Shown piece by piece: positions 1 through 11,095 of a DNA stretch of 64,000 nt. Both the position numbers and the translations under genes were made by a program. This stretch comes from Gari tellinella (Eukaryota; Mollusca; Bivalvia; Cardiida; Psammobiidae). The number at the start of each line of letters is the position of its first letter. The first letter of the stretch is position 1. The stretch is taken from positions 24,086,479 to 24,150,478 of the forward strand of contig OV277861.1 in the NCBI GenBank assembly GCA_922989275.2. Reading direction: 5' to 3'. Below the pieces are notes generated by a model, which was not told the DNA's origin, made no database searches, and saw only the letters and a program-made list of their open reading frames with translations.

Positions 1-245
1 AAAGAGAGGCAGACACATATACATACATTTAGAGACAAAGAAAGATTCAGATTCAGATATACGGACTGACAGTCAGACATACAGAGATACACATACAGAA
101 ACAGACAGAATAATAGATACAGGAGAGACACTGAGAAGGGACAGACAGAGACGGCGAGGTGATGAGAGAGCGAGAGAGAGTGTGAAAATATAGGATGTGT
201 GACTGAGGGAGAAAGAGAGAAAGAGAGAGAGAGGGGGCGACAATG
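1..245. repeat. GA/ACAGA-rich low-complexity tract
   Basis: Purine-rich simple sequence with runs of gagaga and repeated acagacag units. The open frame across it on the other strand is a by-product of composition. Confidence 0.8.
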
Positions 246-700
246 AGAGAATGCAAAAATTGTATATTTCTTATGTGACAATTCTGGATGTTGTAAATAG
301 AAAGTCAAACAAGCTTTTGTTAAGTTGTTGTTCCTTTTTTTAAAAAACATGTATACAATACAAGGTGTCATGTTAATTCAAGCCACACATAAAACAGAAA
401 GTTTCCAGCTTTTAATACTTATCATGCATAAATGCATATGTATCCCTTGTTCAGTTACAATCCATCTTTGATTTTTAGACATTGTTTACACGAGTCTGTA
501 TAAAGTATTTACATGACAACGGTATTTATTACTTGTTTAATGTTAGTGCCAGCTATATATATCAATACAATACATGTGTAGATATTTGAGATAGCATGCC
601 CTTAAGCTAAATGCACAGCAACCATAACCCTTTCATCCATAGCCAGAACATGCTGATCTGTTATATCTCACTGTCATTGTTATTAAGGCAAATGACAGCA
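246..700. other. intergenic, nothing recognised
   Basis: AT-rich sequence without an exon, RNA gene or repeat that I can name. Confidence 0.5.
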
Positions 701-770
701 TAAATCAACTTGAAAAGTAAAGCAGAAAGCTCCTATAGGAGCTTTCTGCTTTACTTTCCAAGTTGATTTA
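701..770. repeat. orphan 70-bp palindrome (family C/B-type hairpin)
   Basis: Two 35-bp arms meet with no loop at 735/736 and have one mismatch. The core AGCAGAAAGCTCCTATAGGA matches the hairpins of families C and B, but none of their outer sequences is present. Confidence 0.85.
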
Positions 771-1660
771 ATCTGCTACTATTTTCAACACCCTCAAGGA
801 ATATACTTGTGGTGCTTGAGCAGACAAAAGGGTTACACAATCAAAATTGAACAATAGCCTGTTCCGATATATCTATAGAACACAGGATCTAATATTAATC
901 CCTGCATTATTACGTCGAATGACAAAAGAAAATTCCCTTACCTGTGAGAAATAAAGTAACGTAAATCCAAACTTAAGCGAATCAAACACTCGTGTTTTAG
1001 TCCGTATCACAGGTACAAACAACGTTTTGAAAATTTGAAAATGTGTATTCCCGATGGTTACCAATATCGTAATTGTAACTCGTACCTATAACACGGGTGT
1101 GACTCAGGTGTGATGAGAATTAGCCAGTTATTTCAAACCGTACCCGAACGTTTGAAATAAAGAGATAATCAAAACACTAACATTGTCATCGACCACTCCG
1201 ATATTTCAACACCCACAACTAACTGACTCATCTAGCCGAATGGCAACCATTTTGAACTGTGAATAGCGTAAGGTAAGAGTGTACAGTAACTCCATTTAAA
1301 TAGTACTACATACGGGTATATTCAGCGAGTCACGGTGTATGAATACCATGGGTAAATCGATACCGGCACCATACAGAGCTAGCTATCCTTTGAAGATTTA
1401 GTTTCGCACCTGAGGTCACCTGATCACCGGCTTTGTTTGGTGTCATTGTGTTACCTGTGTGAACAGGTAAACTCTATATGCTCGCCTATGAAACAACCGT
1501 TGCCTGACGAGTGACGTAGAAAATCAACTGTAAATATCGTCTGCCTAAATTTAAAGGCGTTTACCGTTGTATAAAAAATACGTATCTTATATTAAGGATA
1601 CAGTGAAAATAGATTGGATGCAGATAAGCAATTAGGCGTCTTATTTGGATCAAAACTGGT
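771..1660. other. non-repetitive block with a good splice donor on the minus strand
   Basis: No repeat family recognised over about 900 bp. On the minus strand a frame without stops from about 1100 ends in CACAG|gtaagg at 942-937, a strong donor match. The frame has no ATG and I do not recognise the translation. It may be a UTR exon or chance. Confidence 0.2.
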
Positions 1661-1665
1661 TGGCA

Positions 1666-1916
1666 TTAACTCATTGAGCCCTAGTGACGCATATATGCGT
1701 CGTTTACCAAATGTTTACCTGTGAAGAGTACACTTGTCCTATGCAAACAGTGAAGTCCCTGATCAGAGGGCTCCTGCAGGAGCCCTCTGATCAGGGACTT
1801 CACTGTTTGTCATTTTTCAATTTATTACAAAAAACAACCCTAAATAGTCTAAAATGGACCATCCTTTATTGCAAACTGGAATTTTCCATTGGAAGTTTCA
1901 GGGGATAATGAGTTAA
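1666..1916 (+). mobile_element. MITE family E copy (TTAA ends) with perfect 66-bp palindrome
   Basis: Starts and ends in TTAA. The inner palindrome at 1744-1809 is perfect: 33-bp arms, no loop, CAAACAGTGAAGTCCCTGAT leading to GGGCTCCTG at the centre. Outer parts match other E copies (AATGGAC.., GGAATT.TCCATT). Confidence 0.85.
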
Positions 1917-2035
1917 CGATACTGCAGTGAAGAAATGGTAGACAACTCTTACTTTACTTCGATAACGTATATAGAGATATATACGTTCTTGTTGCAGACG
2001 ACAAACGACGAAGGAGAACAACATCTAGCGTGGCA

Positions 2036-2209
2036 ATGGCGATACTGGCTCCTGATCTATTTGGCTTTCGGCAGTTCAAAATTTCGTCGAAACTGTTTGC
2101 AAATCAAAGACGACATTGGATTATCGGTTCATACCGGGATACAGTCAAGACTCTTCATACCGACACAAGACTCCAATGTTATAAAGCCTTTGAGTTGAAT
2201 CTGAAGTAG
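2036..2209 (+). other. unexplained 57-codon open frame
   Basis: An ATG in good context (gcaATGG) opens MAILAPDLFGFRQFKISSKL and runs to TAG. Its 3' end runs into a family F repeat. A cag acceptor-like site precedes it at 1997. I recognise no family; probably chance. Confidence 0.12.
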
Positions 2210-2313
2210 TTCTCAAGCATTTGATCGGTCAGATTTAAGTATAGACTCAAAGTTGACCAATTAAATGCTTAAGAGCAATATCAGACTCAAATCAAAAGCT
2301 TTATAACCTTGGA
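2181..2313. mobile_element. family F foldback element, diverged copy
   Basis: Inverted ends around ataaagc-tttgagtt..., with an internal AAGCATTTGATCGGTCAGAT. Same family as 2317-2452, 41236-41355 and 52935-53046. Confidence 0.65.
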
Positions 2314-2316
2314 CAC

Positions 2317-2452
2317 AGGCCCAGCGCTACTAGAGCGTTTGAGCTGAGTCTGAGTTCGTTCTGAAGCAATTGATTGGTCAGATTTGAGCCTAGGCTCAAC
2401 TCTGACAAATCAAATACTTTGGAATGATTAACGCTTTATAAGCATGAACCAA
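2317..2452. mobile_element. family F foldback element
   Basis: Begins GGCCCAGCGC and ends in a TTTATAAGCATG..CC-type inverted end. It contains ATTGATTGGTCAGATTTGAG. It lies next to a more diverged copy in the same orientation. Confidence 0.7.
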
Positions 2453-2815
2453 GGGCTACCAAAAGATGCTCTTAAAAATCCTAAGATTTCTAAATTTTCA
2501 AGCGCGAATTTAGGAATTGTACCATTAACCCTTTCGCTGACAGGCTCTATAATACTAATATAATCTTGCAAACAGTTAGACCCAGATCAGACGCCGCCTA
2601 ACGCGGCGTCTGATCTTGATATAAACTGTTTGCAACCAATATTAACGTTTCCTAAGTAAATACGTTTAAATTCCAACTTCGAAAAGTAAGAGCAGAAATC
2701 CGAAGATTTCGAAAAAATCCACAGATCCGAAGAAATTAAGAAAAATCCGAAGATTTCAGAAACATCCTGAGAAATGACCGACATAACCGAATATTTCAAC
2801 ATCCGACAAAAAGTG
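2452..2815. mobile_element. family J element (GGCTGCCAT-type ends) interrupted by a family A copy
   Basis: Imperfect inverted halves rich in AATCCGAAGATTT flank a family A MITE whose TTAA is at 2525 and whose hairpin is at 2563-2634. The same arrangement recurs at 40699-41040. Confidence 0.5.
2525..2650. mobile_element. MITE family A copy, partial
   Basis: TTAACCCTTTCGCTGACAGG start, then hairpin GCAAACAGTTAGACCCAGAT .. CAGACGCCGC and its complement. The right boundary is unclear. Confidence 0.6.
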
Positions 2816-2861
2816 ACCCATAACTAATTTGGATTTTGATTTGTTATGATTTTACTTCGCT

Positions 2862-3114
2862 TTAAAACTTTCCCCCATAGAAGCGACTTTTAGCGTATTT
2901 AGTTTATTCCTCCGCTGAATAAAATAGTTCAAGTTTATACCCTCATGAACAATTACTATTACAAATATTTTATATAGCCTAGCAGATTTTAGCTTAAAGC
3001 AGGCTGAAAGTAAAGCAGAATGTGCCTTAAGGCACATTCTGCTTTACTTTCAACCTGCTTTAAGTGGTCACCTGTCTTCAAAACTTTAAACAGGCTATAT
3101 TGGTATAGGGTTAA
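2862..3114 (+). mobile_element. MITE family B copy, forward
   Basis: TTAA ends; hairpin AAAGCAGGCTGAAAGTAAAG .. CAGAATGTGCC with matching right arm; ends CAGGCTAT..GGGTTAA. Confidence 0.85.
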
Positions 3115-3272
3115 CAGCATTTCAGTCCTATCGCGACTTCAAACTAATAACAGGGAGAGGAAGACCCCCAGAAGCCTATGCACGGTTTCAGGCACAAATT
3201 GGCAAATGTATAGAACCACTGATTGCCCTCCTTGAAGCCAGCTTGAAGGCTTCCCCACAAGAAAAATCTGAA

Positions 3273-3534
3273 GTACCGTAAAACAGGTATTTTTCGCGTC
3301 ATGAATATTTCGCGTAATGCGATTTTGTATTAATTTGCGACATCATGCACTATTTCTAGCAAGTGGTAGCTGAAAGCAGGCTGAAAGTAAAGCAGAATGT
3401 GCCTTAAGGTACATTCTGCTTTAGTTTCAACCTGCTTTAAGAAGTCACCTTTTCAAAACTAGAGACGCGAGGAAATACATTCGCGAATTAACGCGTAAAT
3501 TATATTCTCGCGAATAAAACTGGTTTTACAGTAC
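3273..3534. mobile_element. MITE with GTAC.GTAAAAC ends carrying a B-type hairpin
   Basis: Left end GTACCGTAAAACAGGTATTT and right end complementing to GTACTGTAAAACCAGTTTTA, both followed by TTCGCG motifs. The centre (3368-3450) is a B-type hairpin without B's TTAA ends. Confidence 0.65.
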
Positions 3535-3630
3535 CCAGGGAATACACTACTAGGTCACGAAGGCCCCTCCCAGAACTAAAACGTTATTATGAATTTAGAT
3601 AAATACTAGTATACTTGCATTTAGCATGTG

Positions 3631-4144
3631 TTAACCCTTTCGGTGCACATTAATCATGAGGTTTTAAATATACCCCTTCACCGCTGCATACGGTCTTCTA
3701 CTTCAATATTGTTGTCTGCAATATCATTTTCAAAATTAGATTTAACCCTTTCCCTTATAGAAGCGACTCTTAGCGCATTCATTTTATTCATCCGCTGAAG
3801 AAAAGAGTTCCAAATCATACCCTAATGAATATGTGTCATAATTAATACTTTGCTTATTCTAGCAGTTAATAGCTTAAAGCAGGCTGAAAGTAAAGCAGAA
3901 TGCGCCTTAGGGCGCATTCTGCTTTACTTTCAACCTGCTTTAAGTAGTCACTTATCTTCAATACTAGAAACAATGCTATCAGGTAAAGGGTTAAGGTAGT
4001 ATGGATTAAGAAATATCAATAGCTAAATGATATTTAAATGCGTGACACACAGTTTGCATCCTGATCAGACGCGGCGTCTGATCTGGATCAAAGCTGTTTG
4101 CAAAGTCGACTTAACAAGTGTGACTTTGGCGATGAAATGGTTAA
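3631..4144 (+). mobile_element. family A MITE interrupted by a family B copy
   Basis: Family A halves (TTAACCCTTTCGG.., a GATCAGACGCGGCGTCTGATC hairpin at 4050-4101, ..ATGGTTAA) are split at a TTAA by a B copy at 3742-3994. Confidence 0.75.
3742..3994 (+). mobile_element. MITE family B copy nested in family A
   Basis: TTAA at both ends. The hairpin arm is CAGAATGCGCC and its partner GGCGCATTCTG. Confidence 0.88.
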
Positions 4145-4269
4145 AATAAGATTCATTGACAGTCTTTGGAACAAATAATGCAGAAAGCTGCAGAAGAGAA
4201 TGAAAGTCAAACTTATTTACAACAGCAACTCAAGTCAGTAAACATATCAGTATTGCTACTTTAAACAGC

Positions 4270-4483
4270 TTAACCCTTAGCCCGCCAAATAAATTGTTGT
4301 CTGCTATATTTCTCATCTGCTTCAAGTTTCAAAGTGCTTCAAAGTTGCTCAAAGTTGCTGAAAATGTTGTCTGAGTGTCAAACAGCTTGGATCCGGATGA
4401 GACGCCGAGTTACTCGGCGTCTCATCCGGATCCAAGCTGTTTGCATATGGAGCTATAGTCGTGCGTGGCAGGCTAAGGGTTAA
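4270..4483 (+). mobile_element. 214-bp MITE (family A young subfamily), copy 1
   Basis: TTAACCCTTAGCCCGCC .. GGCAGGCTAAGGGTTAA. The hairpin at 4379-4443 has perfect 31-bp arms and a 3-nt loop. Copies of identical length at 36837 and 49449 differ at only a few sites. Confidence 0.93.
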
Positions 4484-4565
4484 TGCAAGACAAAAGTAAA
4501 CCAGGAAGCCCCTTTAAGAGCTTTCTACTTTAACTTTGTCTTTCATTAAGCAGTCACCTATCTTA
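4482..4565. repeat. family C-type hairpin fragment
   Basis: Imperfect hairpin TGCAAGACAAAAGTAAACCA .. then TAAGCAGTCACCTATCTT. Only the core of a C-like element. Confidence 0.5.
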
Positions 4566-4944
4566 AGAATGGTTCATTTCAAAGGGTGATCCCTTTACAT
4601 AATTATATTGATTATTCGGTTATTATATATCGAGTTTAAATATAAAGAGTGGCCTTCATTTCAAACGACGACTGAGATGGGTATTGCATTTATTTTACAA
4701 GAACGCTCTATAGGTTAAACACACTACGCGTTTGGACCAGTTTTTTTCTAATTCATAGATGTGTTAACCTAATTACCATTGGTATTTTACGATTTCTTTA
4801 CTATCCATTGTAAAAAGATCGTGCTATTCTCTGTATTAGGTGCTAAATCGCTTCACACCACTTGAAATTGTCCCCTGATACTACAGAGGAGAAAACGTCA
4901 TTCTTTGCCGTTTACATTTTCATGATCAAATTGTCGTGAGGGTT

Positions 4945-5142
4945 TTTTACCCCTTCACCGCCATATTGTCGTCTGCTTCAATATTGTTGTCTGCAATATC
5001 GTTTCAAAGTTAAATTTAAAGCAGCATAACGGACGTTATAACTTACGTTAACAAGTAGCAAACAGTTTTGATCCTGATCAGACATCAGGATAAAAATGTT
5101 TGCAAATGCGCTTTATGACGTCATTGAGAGTGAAAGGGTTAA
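4945..5142 (+). mobile_element. MITE family A copy
   Basis: TTTTACCCCTTCACCG start, duplicated ATTGTCGTCTGC-type motif, collapsed hairpin around GATCAGACATCAGG, end GTGAAAGGGTTAA. Confidence 0.7.
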
Positions 5143-5315
5143 ACGAATATTCTAACACACCTCGCCCAAACCCCGTCTCAGTGTACGAATTTTCAGTAGA
5201 ACACTCACGCGCTAAACGTTCTAACGTGACGTCATGTGGCTTCGAAAATGCGTACGCCAAGAAATGTAGCGCCGTTGCTTCGGTGTAAATTAAGGTTTAA
5301 TGTGTTAGAATCGAA

Positions 5316-5482
5316 ATAATAAATTAATACCAGTGTTTTATCTAACAATCGAACACAGGTAGTCGTTGAGATGCTTGTAATTAAACCACTCGGCCTAAAG
5401 GCCTCGTGATTAAATTACTACGCATCTCAACTCCTACCAGTGTTCGATTGCACGATAAAACACTGGTATGAATTCATTATTT
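5316..5482. mobile_element. 167-bp foldback element
   Basis: Long inverted arms read from AATAATAAATTAATACCAGT on both strands and meet near CCACTCGGCCTAAAGGCC. No internal coding. Confidence 0.75.
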
Positions 5483-5852
5483 CTTAAGAAACGCATGCAC
5501 TCACACAATCAACATAATAGAAATAGCCGGGTATGTTTTTTATGCACCCAACGCTATCTTCGAACGCATATACAGTAAAACCTCTCTTTTGTATAAATTA
5601 ATAGGTGTTTGTGAAAAGTGACTGCTTAATGCAAGATAAAACGGAAAGCTACTTTAGGAACCTGTCATTTATATTATAAATTAGACTTTGTTTTACATGT
5701 AGTAGTCGTAATAGAAACGGGTTTACGGTAGTTATTGAACTGAGCGTGTGTCTGTCCACCTGCGCTCATAAACTGGAACATGTGTGGCTTAAATACGTAG
5801 TCACATACATGATAAAACATCTAACTTGACCATCTCTTGTGACATCAACCTG

Positions 5853-6092
5853 GGGCTCGTTTCATAAAACTTCGTACGACAAAAACGATCGTAAGTCTAA
5901 ACTTTAAAATACATTTATTTTCTGATTTCTCCATCTAATCCTGTCTTGTGACGTGTTTTTGGAATCGTCTTTTTAAGACGATTCCAAAAAGATGTCACAA
6001 GACAGGATTAGATGGAGAAATAAAGAATAATTTAGAGTTTTATAATCTGACTTACGACAACATTTGTCGTACGAAGTTTTATGAAACGGGCA
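5853..6092. mobile_element. 240-bp foldback element with possible 5-bp target duplication
   Basis: Ends GGGCTCGTTTCATAAAAC and its complement. The inner arms TCTAATCCTGTCTTGTGAC pair closely and meet at CTTTTTAAG. ACCTG flanks both sides. Confidence 0.75.
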
Positions 6093-6280
6093 CCTGGCCA
6101 TTAGCGGGAGTAGGGTTACAGTTAGCTTCTAGATCATAATATTGTAAAGTAAGAGCATAAAGACTTTTCCGTAATGTGGTTACATTGTAGCCACGCATAA
6201 GAAAACAAAATATATAATATCCATATATGTACCGTTTTGTGAGTCCGTCCGTCCATCCGAGCATATTTTACCACATAAGC

Positions 6281-6530
6281 TACAGTGGAGAATGTGTTAT
6301 TCTTTCCCAATAAACGCGTTTACGCTAAAACTATTATTTGCAGTGCAAACAGTTTGGAGCCAGATCAGACGCCGGGTAACCCGGCGTCTGATCAGGCTCC
6401 AAACTGTTTGCCACCAAGATAAACATGAAATATCAGAATTGTCCAAAATGTGTTCTTTTCTACGTTTTAGTGCTTTGCGTTTGCGTACGTTTGCGTTTAA
6501 ACGGGAAAGAATAACAGATTCTCCACTGTA
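6281..6530 (+). mobile_element. MITE family D copy (TA ends)
   Basis: TACAGTGGAGAATGTGTTAT .. ending CTCCACTGTA. The inner hairpin has GATCAGACGCCGGGTAACCC with a matched arm, flanked by GCAAACAGTTTGGAG. Confidence 0.88.
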
Positions 6531-6534
6531 GGTA

Positions 6535-7400
6535 TGCAAAAGTTGTGTGAGTACATCTTGGGAATGTGCGGTGTCCTTTAACATTTTTCAAGTCATTGTT
6601 ACTTTGACCTTTGGCCTCAAATGTAGAATAGTAGAAATGGGTTGTTCGGAGAATATTTTAGATATCCTGTAATTTTTTACCTTGACCTTTGACGTTAGGT
6701 ATATAAAATACTTTTCACGCGAATATTTCCTTCGCCTTATCAGCCAGGAAAAGCAAAATATGAGTGTTATACATCTTGGGATAGTGCAGTGTCGCGTACC
6801 ATTTAAAAGTTATGGTGACTTTCGAATTCAATTATAACAATAGTTTTTCCGGATTATATTTCCTATACCACATCAGCTGTGGATACCAAATTTATTTTGT
6901 GAGTACACCTACGGATGGCGTAGTGTCTCGCATAATTTTAAGGTCACTGTGACCTTGATCTTGACATTCGACTTCAACTTTGGAAGAAGCTTGTCCGGAG
7001 CACATTTCCTTTGTAGATTGTATAAATTGTATCACAGCAGAGGGCCATGACCAAATTTAATGTGTGAGTTCATCTTGGCAAGGCCCAGTATATCTTACAA
7101 ATTTACAGGTTACTGTGACCTTAAACATAATCTTTGACCTCATTTATAAGAAAATCTTGTTTAGAGCATATTGTCTGTGCAATATCATCTAGAGAAACAG
7201 ACTTTGGTGGGCGAGTACATCTTGGGATAACGGAGTGTCGGGTACCATTTTTCGGGCATTTATAAATGTTGCGTTTGGGTACTGGCCTTCACACAACAAC
7301 GAAATGCACTTCAGTGTCACTAATCGCTTTTTCGGCATCTGTCACTTACTATGACCCAGTTCTTGTTTAGATTAGTTTTTGTATCCATACATCAAACAGC
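6535..7400. repeat. degenerate tandem repeat, unit about 165-180 bp
   Basis: Five diverged units marked by GAGTACATCTTGGGA, GTGTCG.GTACCATTT and GTGACCTTGA. No open frame of note. Bivalve elements with tandem cores of similar unit size are known. Confidence 0.6.
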
Positions 7401-7452
7401 ATGTAGTCAAGTTCACCCCCACTGTTATTTGAGTTTTATATTGAATCAAATA

Positions 7453-7668
7453 TAACCCCTTCACTGCCTTACCTCGAATACAATGGTTATATGAAAACAG
7501 TTTAGATCCTGATCAGACGCCGCGTCACGCGGCGTCTGATCAGAATCCAAACTGTTTGACACTTAATTGTATATTTCTTAAGGCAAAATTCATCAAATTT
7601 AAATTTGAAAAATAAAAGCAGACGATAACTGTTAAAAACTTATGACGTAATGACTGTAAAGGAGTTTA
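7453..7668 (+). mobile_element. MITE family A copy
   Basis: TAACCCCTTCACTGCC start; hairpin with GATCAGACGCCGCG and a matched arm; ends in GTGAAGGGG-like decay (GTAAAGGAGTT). Confidence 0.75.
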
Positions 7669-8003
7669 TACTTAATGCTTGTCATGGTTTTACCTTTAGC
7701 ACGCGTTCGACGAATTTATGGTAAAAAATAGTGCTTCCCCTAGCCTTTTTAGCACGGCGCAGCGCCATGCCCCCTTTTTAGCCCGCCATGTTGCCCCTTA
7801 CGAGCGCCGAGTTGCCCTAATTTCACAATTACCGTAATGTTTTCTAACAGTTTGGTTCCAGATGAGACGCCAAGTTACTCTTTTAATGGTTTCTAATAAT
7901 AAGGATTTAGCATATTTGAGAAAAGGTTGCAGGTGGAAATTACCTAACAAGCTGAATCTAAATTCTCTTCCGATATCAGTGTAAATTTTGATGTTGTTTA
8001 ACT

Positions 8004-8266
8004 TATAGTGGAGAAGACGACATTCCTTCCCAATGAACGCGTTAACGTTAAAACTATTATTTCCGTTGCAAACAGTTTAGAGTCAGATCAGACGCCGGGT
8101 AACCCGGCGTCTGATCTGGCTCTAAACTGTTTGCCACTCAGATTATTTTCAATGAAATGACAGAATTCTCAACAAGTTTCACTTTTTTAAAAAATTTACT
8201 GCAACGCTTTTGCGTTTTGTTTGCGTTTAAACGGAAAAGAAGTTCATGTACGTCTTCTCCACTGTA
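8004..8266 (+). mobile_element. MITE family D copy
   Basis: TATAGTGGAGAAGACG .. TCTTCTCCACTGTA ends; hairpin GAGTCAGATCAGACGCCGGG with an exact partner. Confidence 0.85.
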
Positions 8267-8269
8267 CAC

Positions 8270-8995
8270 TGTGTCACCGACAACTGGATATTATCTATCT
8301 GTAAGTTGGATATGTAGATGAATTTATACAAGTTTTTATTCCAAAGCATGTTTTCTAATCCTAATATCTATATATGAAACTGTATGTATTGCCAGCTCTG
8401 ACTGTATCTATTTTGAAATAAAATACTGTTTAAACTGAATTGGATATGAAGTCGCGATAGGAAATAGGGTTATATACTAATATTTTACGTCATGGTAATG
8501 TTGCATAATTATATCATATGTAAACTTATCTTGTTGGATTGAATTGCACAATAACTTATGGACTGCCAATTTCTGCTGTATAAGGTACATTCATAAATGC
8601 CACGTTTTTTTCTCTCCAGAAACAGTAGAACTCTGAAATTTCGAAACAGTCAATAGAAGGTCTGCTTCCGGACAATGTTACTGGAATTTTGGCATGCTGG
8701 ACAGTCACTTTATAAAACAAATTCATCACAGCAGGTGATATCATAAAACCTGTACTATCCCTATCTCAGAAGACACTATCTGGTGATAGAAAATAGTTAC
8801 TTGTCGATATGCGGCTAATAAATTTAATTTAGCACTTGACCAATGCCAAAATTGTCCAATCTATAACTCTTACCTAGTTCTATTGCCTTGTGTATTCTAT
8901 AAACTAACAAACTTTCACAGCATGCACTACATTGGGTTTATACATGTACCGGGTTCTATCTAAGATTTGCCATTATGCTGACAGTCTCCCAGTCT
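8270..8995. other. intergenic, nothing recognised
   Basis: About 720 bp of AT-rich sequence. Short open frames only, none resembling a known protein. Confidence 0.5.
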
Positions 8996-8998
8996 CGC

Positions 8999-9245
8999 TT
9001 AACTCTGTCGCTGCCAAATTAATCGAGATATTTTTACCCCTTCACCGTTTCATTGCCGTCTGCCTCAATATTGTCGTCTGCAAGATCGTTTCAAAGTAAG
9101 ATTTCATGTAGTATGACTTAAGAAATAATGATATGAGTGTCAAACAGTCTGGATCCTGATCAGACGCCGCGTTATGCGGCGTCTGATCAGGATCCAAACT
9201 GTTTGCAAAGTCGCCTTTTGGCGACGTTTGCAGTGAAAGAGTTAA
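8999..9245 (+). mobile_element. MITE family A copy
   Basis: TTAACTCTGTCGCTGCC start, GTCTGC motifs, strong hairpin with GATCAGACGCCGCGTTATGC, end GTGAAAGAGTTAA. Confidence 0.85.
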
Positions 9246-9461
9246 CCAAATTAAGCTTCAGTTTGTTTTTACTCGAATACTCCGTAATGCCTTTTGGCCT
9301 ATTGCAAAATGTATTTACTGTATTAAGCTTTTTTTTATAGCTTCCTGAATTATTCTCTAGAGCATAAACATTATATTTTCGGTGAGCAAAGCGAATTATA
9401 AAATTAGATTTACCTTTGTGTTGACAGTCTTCCAGTGTCACCAACACAAAATGAAGCTTAG

Positions 9462-9639
9462 TTTACCCCTTCACTGTCATGTCGTCACGAGGTTTAAACA
9501 ATTGTCGTCTGCTCTTATATATATATTTTAAATTAAGAAATATAAAATTGAGAGTCAAACAGTTTGGACACTGATCAGACGCCGTTCAAACTGTTTGCAA
9601 ATAATCACTGTACTCGGGATAAAACACCGAAGGAGTTAA
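9462..9639 (+). mobile_element. MITE family A copy with collapsed hairpin
   Basis: TTTACCCCTTCACTGTCATG start, CAAACAGTTTGGACACTGAT arm with the second arm largely deleted, end AAGGAGTTAA. Confidence 0.7.
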
Positions 9640-9644
9640 ACGCA

Positions 9645-10430
9645 AAACTATATCATTTAGAAAATGACAGTGCCATGAAAACATTTTAAGAGTTATTCTT
9701 ACCTCATCGTCAGCTAGTTTAGGACCTGATCAGACTCCACGTTACTGTTCACAAATCTGTTCTTGAAGAACAATCTTATTTGTTGGGCAAGAATAATGTA
9801 CCGGTATCCCCAGGCCCATTGTCTGTCTGGACATCTAGGTAAACTCTTTTTAATTTTCGTCGATTCTAACAATTTCTGATCATCCATACACTTATACATT
9901 TTAACATCTATGTTTTCTTGGGCCACAAAGGAGAAAATTTAGCTGGAAATGTAGAGGATGGATGGGTGAGTTGGGTTTACGGCACTGCGACACAGAATAG
10001 GTCATATAGCGCTGATGAATGACGCGGGAAGATGAGATGAGATTATGATGATTTGCTGGAAGATGATTTCTCATTCGTTGAATAGCCCGTGGGTATGCCT
10101 TCCTTTTAGTTATTGGCAGAGGGGATAATATCGGTATAATAAACAGAAACATTTCCTATGACAACTAAGCCCCAGAACCACGACAAGGTAAGAAGGGCCC
10201 TGGGCCAGAGGGTGGATACTGTATGTTGCCCCTTAAAAGGCTTTTGTTCTATCTCGCCACTCCATCTTATTGAATCATTATTTATTATATTGCATCGACT
10301 GATGCTATTATGTACTATTAGGGGGAACTGGTTATTATTTCCCAGATTAAATAAAAAGGTAAACGAGGTGCAATAACATGGAAAATGACAATTTTTGTAA
10401 AATTAAATAACGACGTATTTTAATCTTAGT
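9645..10430. other. non-repetitive block, unexplained
   Basis: No repeat family recognised. An 83-codon minus-strand frame (10152-9901, starting MFLFIIPILSPLP) and a plus-strand ATG at 10158 followed by a good donor (GACAAG|gtaaga) are present, but neither translation is familiar and no partner exon was found. Confidence 0.2.
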
Positions 10431-10436
10431 GGCAGT

Positions 10437-10503
10437 TTGGAATGGACATAAGGCCATTTCGCATAAAATCGTTTATTGGGAAAAATAGTGTCTTCTCCAC
10501 TGT
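10437..10503. mobile_element. half copy of MITE family D
   Basis: Only the right half: GTTTGGAATGGACATAAGGC .. TTATTGGGAAAAATAGTGTC and CTCCACTGT. The left half and hairpin arm are missing. Confidence 0.6.
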
Positions 10504-10504
10504 G

Positions 10505-10865
10505 TAACCTAGCCATACATGTTACTGAATTGACAAGTAAGTTCGTCTAGTCGGTTATATCACATTCCAACATGTATGGCTTACAAAACTATCCTTTCAA
10601 AACGGTAAATCCATGATTTCAAATGCTAATAGGCCCCTATAGATGCTAATTTCTATAGATCTATGTTCATGTGACTTGAGACTTGTAGTTCAAACTGATC
10701 ATTCATACACTTATATATGTATCTATATGTAGATATACATCATGGAATGGTTTTGAGCAATTTGATATTCACCATATGCTCAATATATTCACATCTACAT
10801 GTACATGTATATGCATGTAGATGTATACTCTTAATGAAAAGCATACTGCCAAGATTGCCTAAATT
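10505..10865. other. intergenic, small inverted repeat only
   Basis: GCCATACATGTT near 10512 and AACATGTATGGC near 10570 form a short hairpin; ATGTA-rich sequence follows. Nothing else seen. Confidence 0.4.
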
Positions 10866-11095
10866 ACAGTAGAAATTTCGTTATTTTTCCCAATAAACGC
10901 GTAATTTGTGCTAAAGTAGTTATTTCTTTTACAAACAGTTTGGAACCTGATCAGACATCGAGTAACTCGGCGTCTGATCAGGCTCCAAACTGTTTGCAAC
11001 TCAGATTTTGATAATCGTCATTGTTTTCAAAACTATGCAATTTTATTGCATTGCGTATGCGTTTTGAAGCTGTCTTTTCAAATGAATCAAGTGTT
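10866..11095 (+). mobile_element. MITE family D copy, right end decayed
   Basis: TACAGTAGAAATTTCGTTAT start, strong hairpin AACAGTTTGGAACCTGATCA .. with partner, then TTGCGTATGCGTTTTGAA. Confidence 0.75.

Noticed and set aside
4379..4443. Perfect hairpins as microRNA genes
   Set aside because: Arms are perfectly paired with 3-nt loops and lie within mobile elements in many copies; this fits MITE palindromes rather than microRNA precursors. Small RNA data could reopen it.
6292..6584. Overlapping open frames on both strands through a family D hairpin
   Set aside because: They follow the palindrome and MITE ends; the same peptides recur wherever the repeat occurs.
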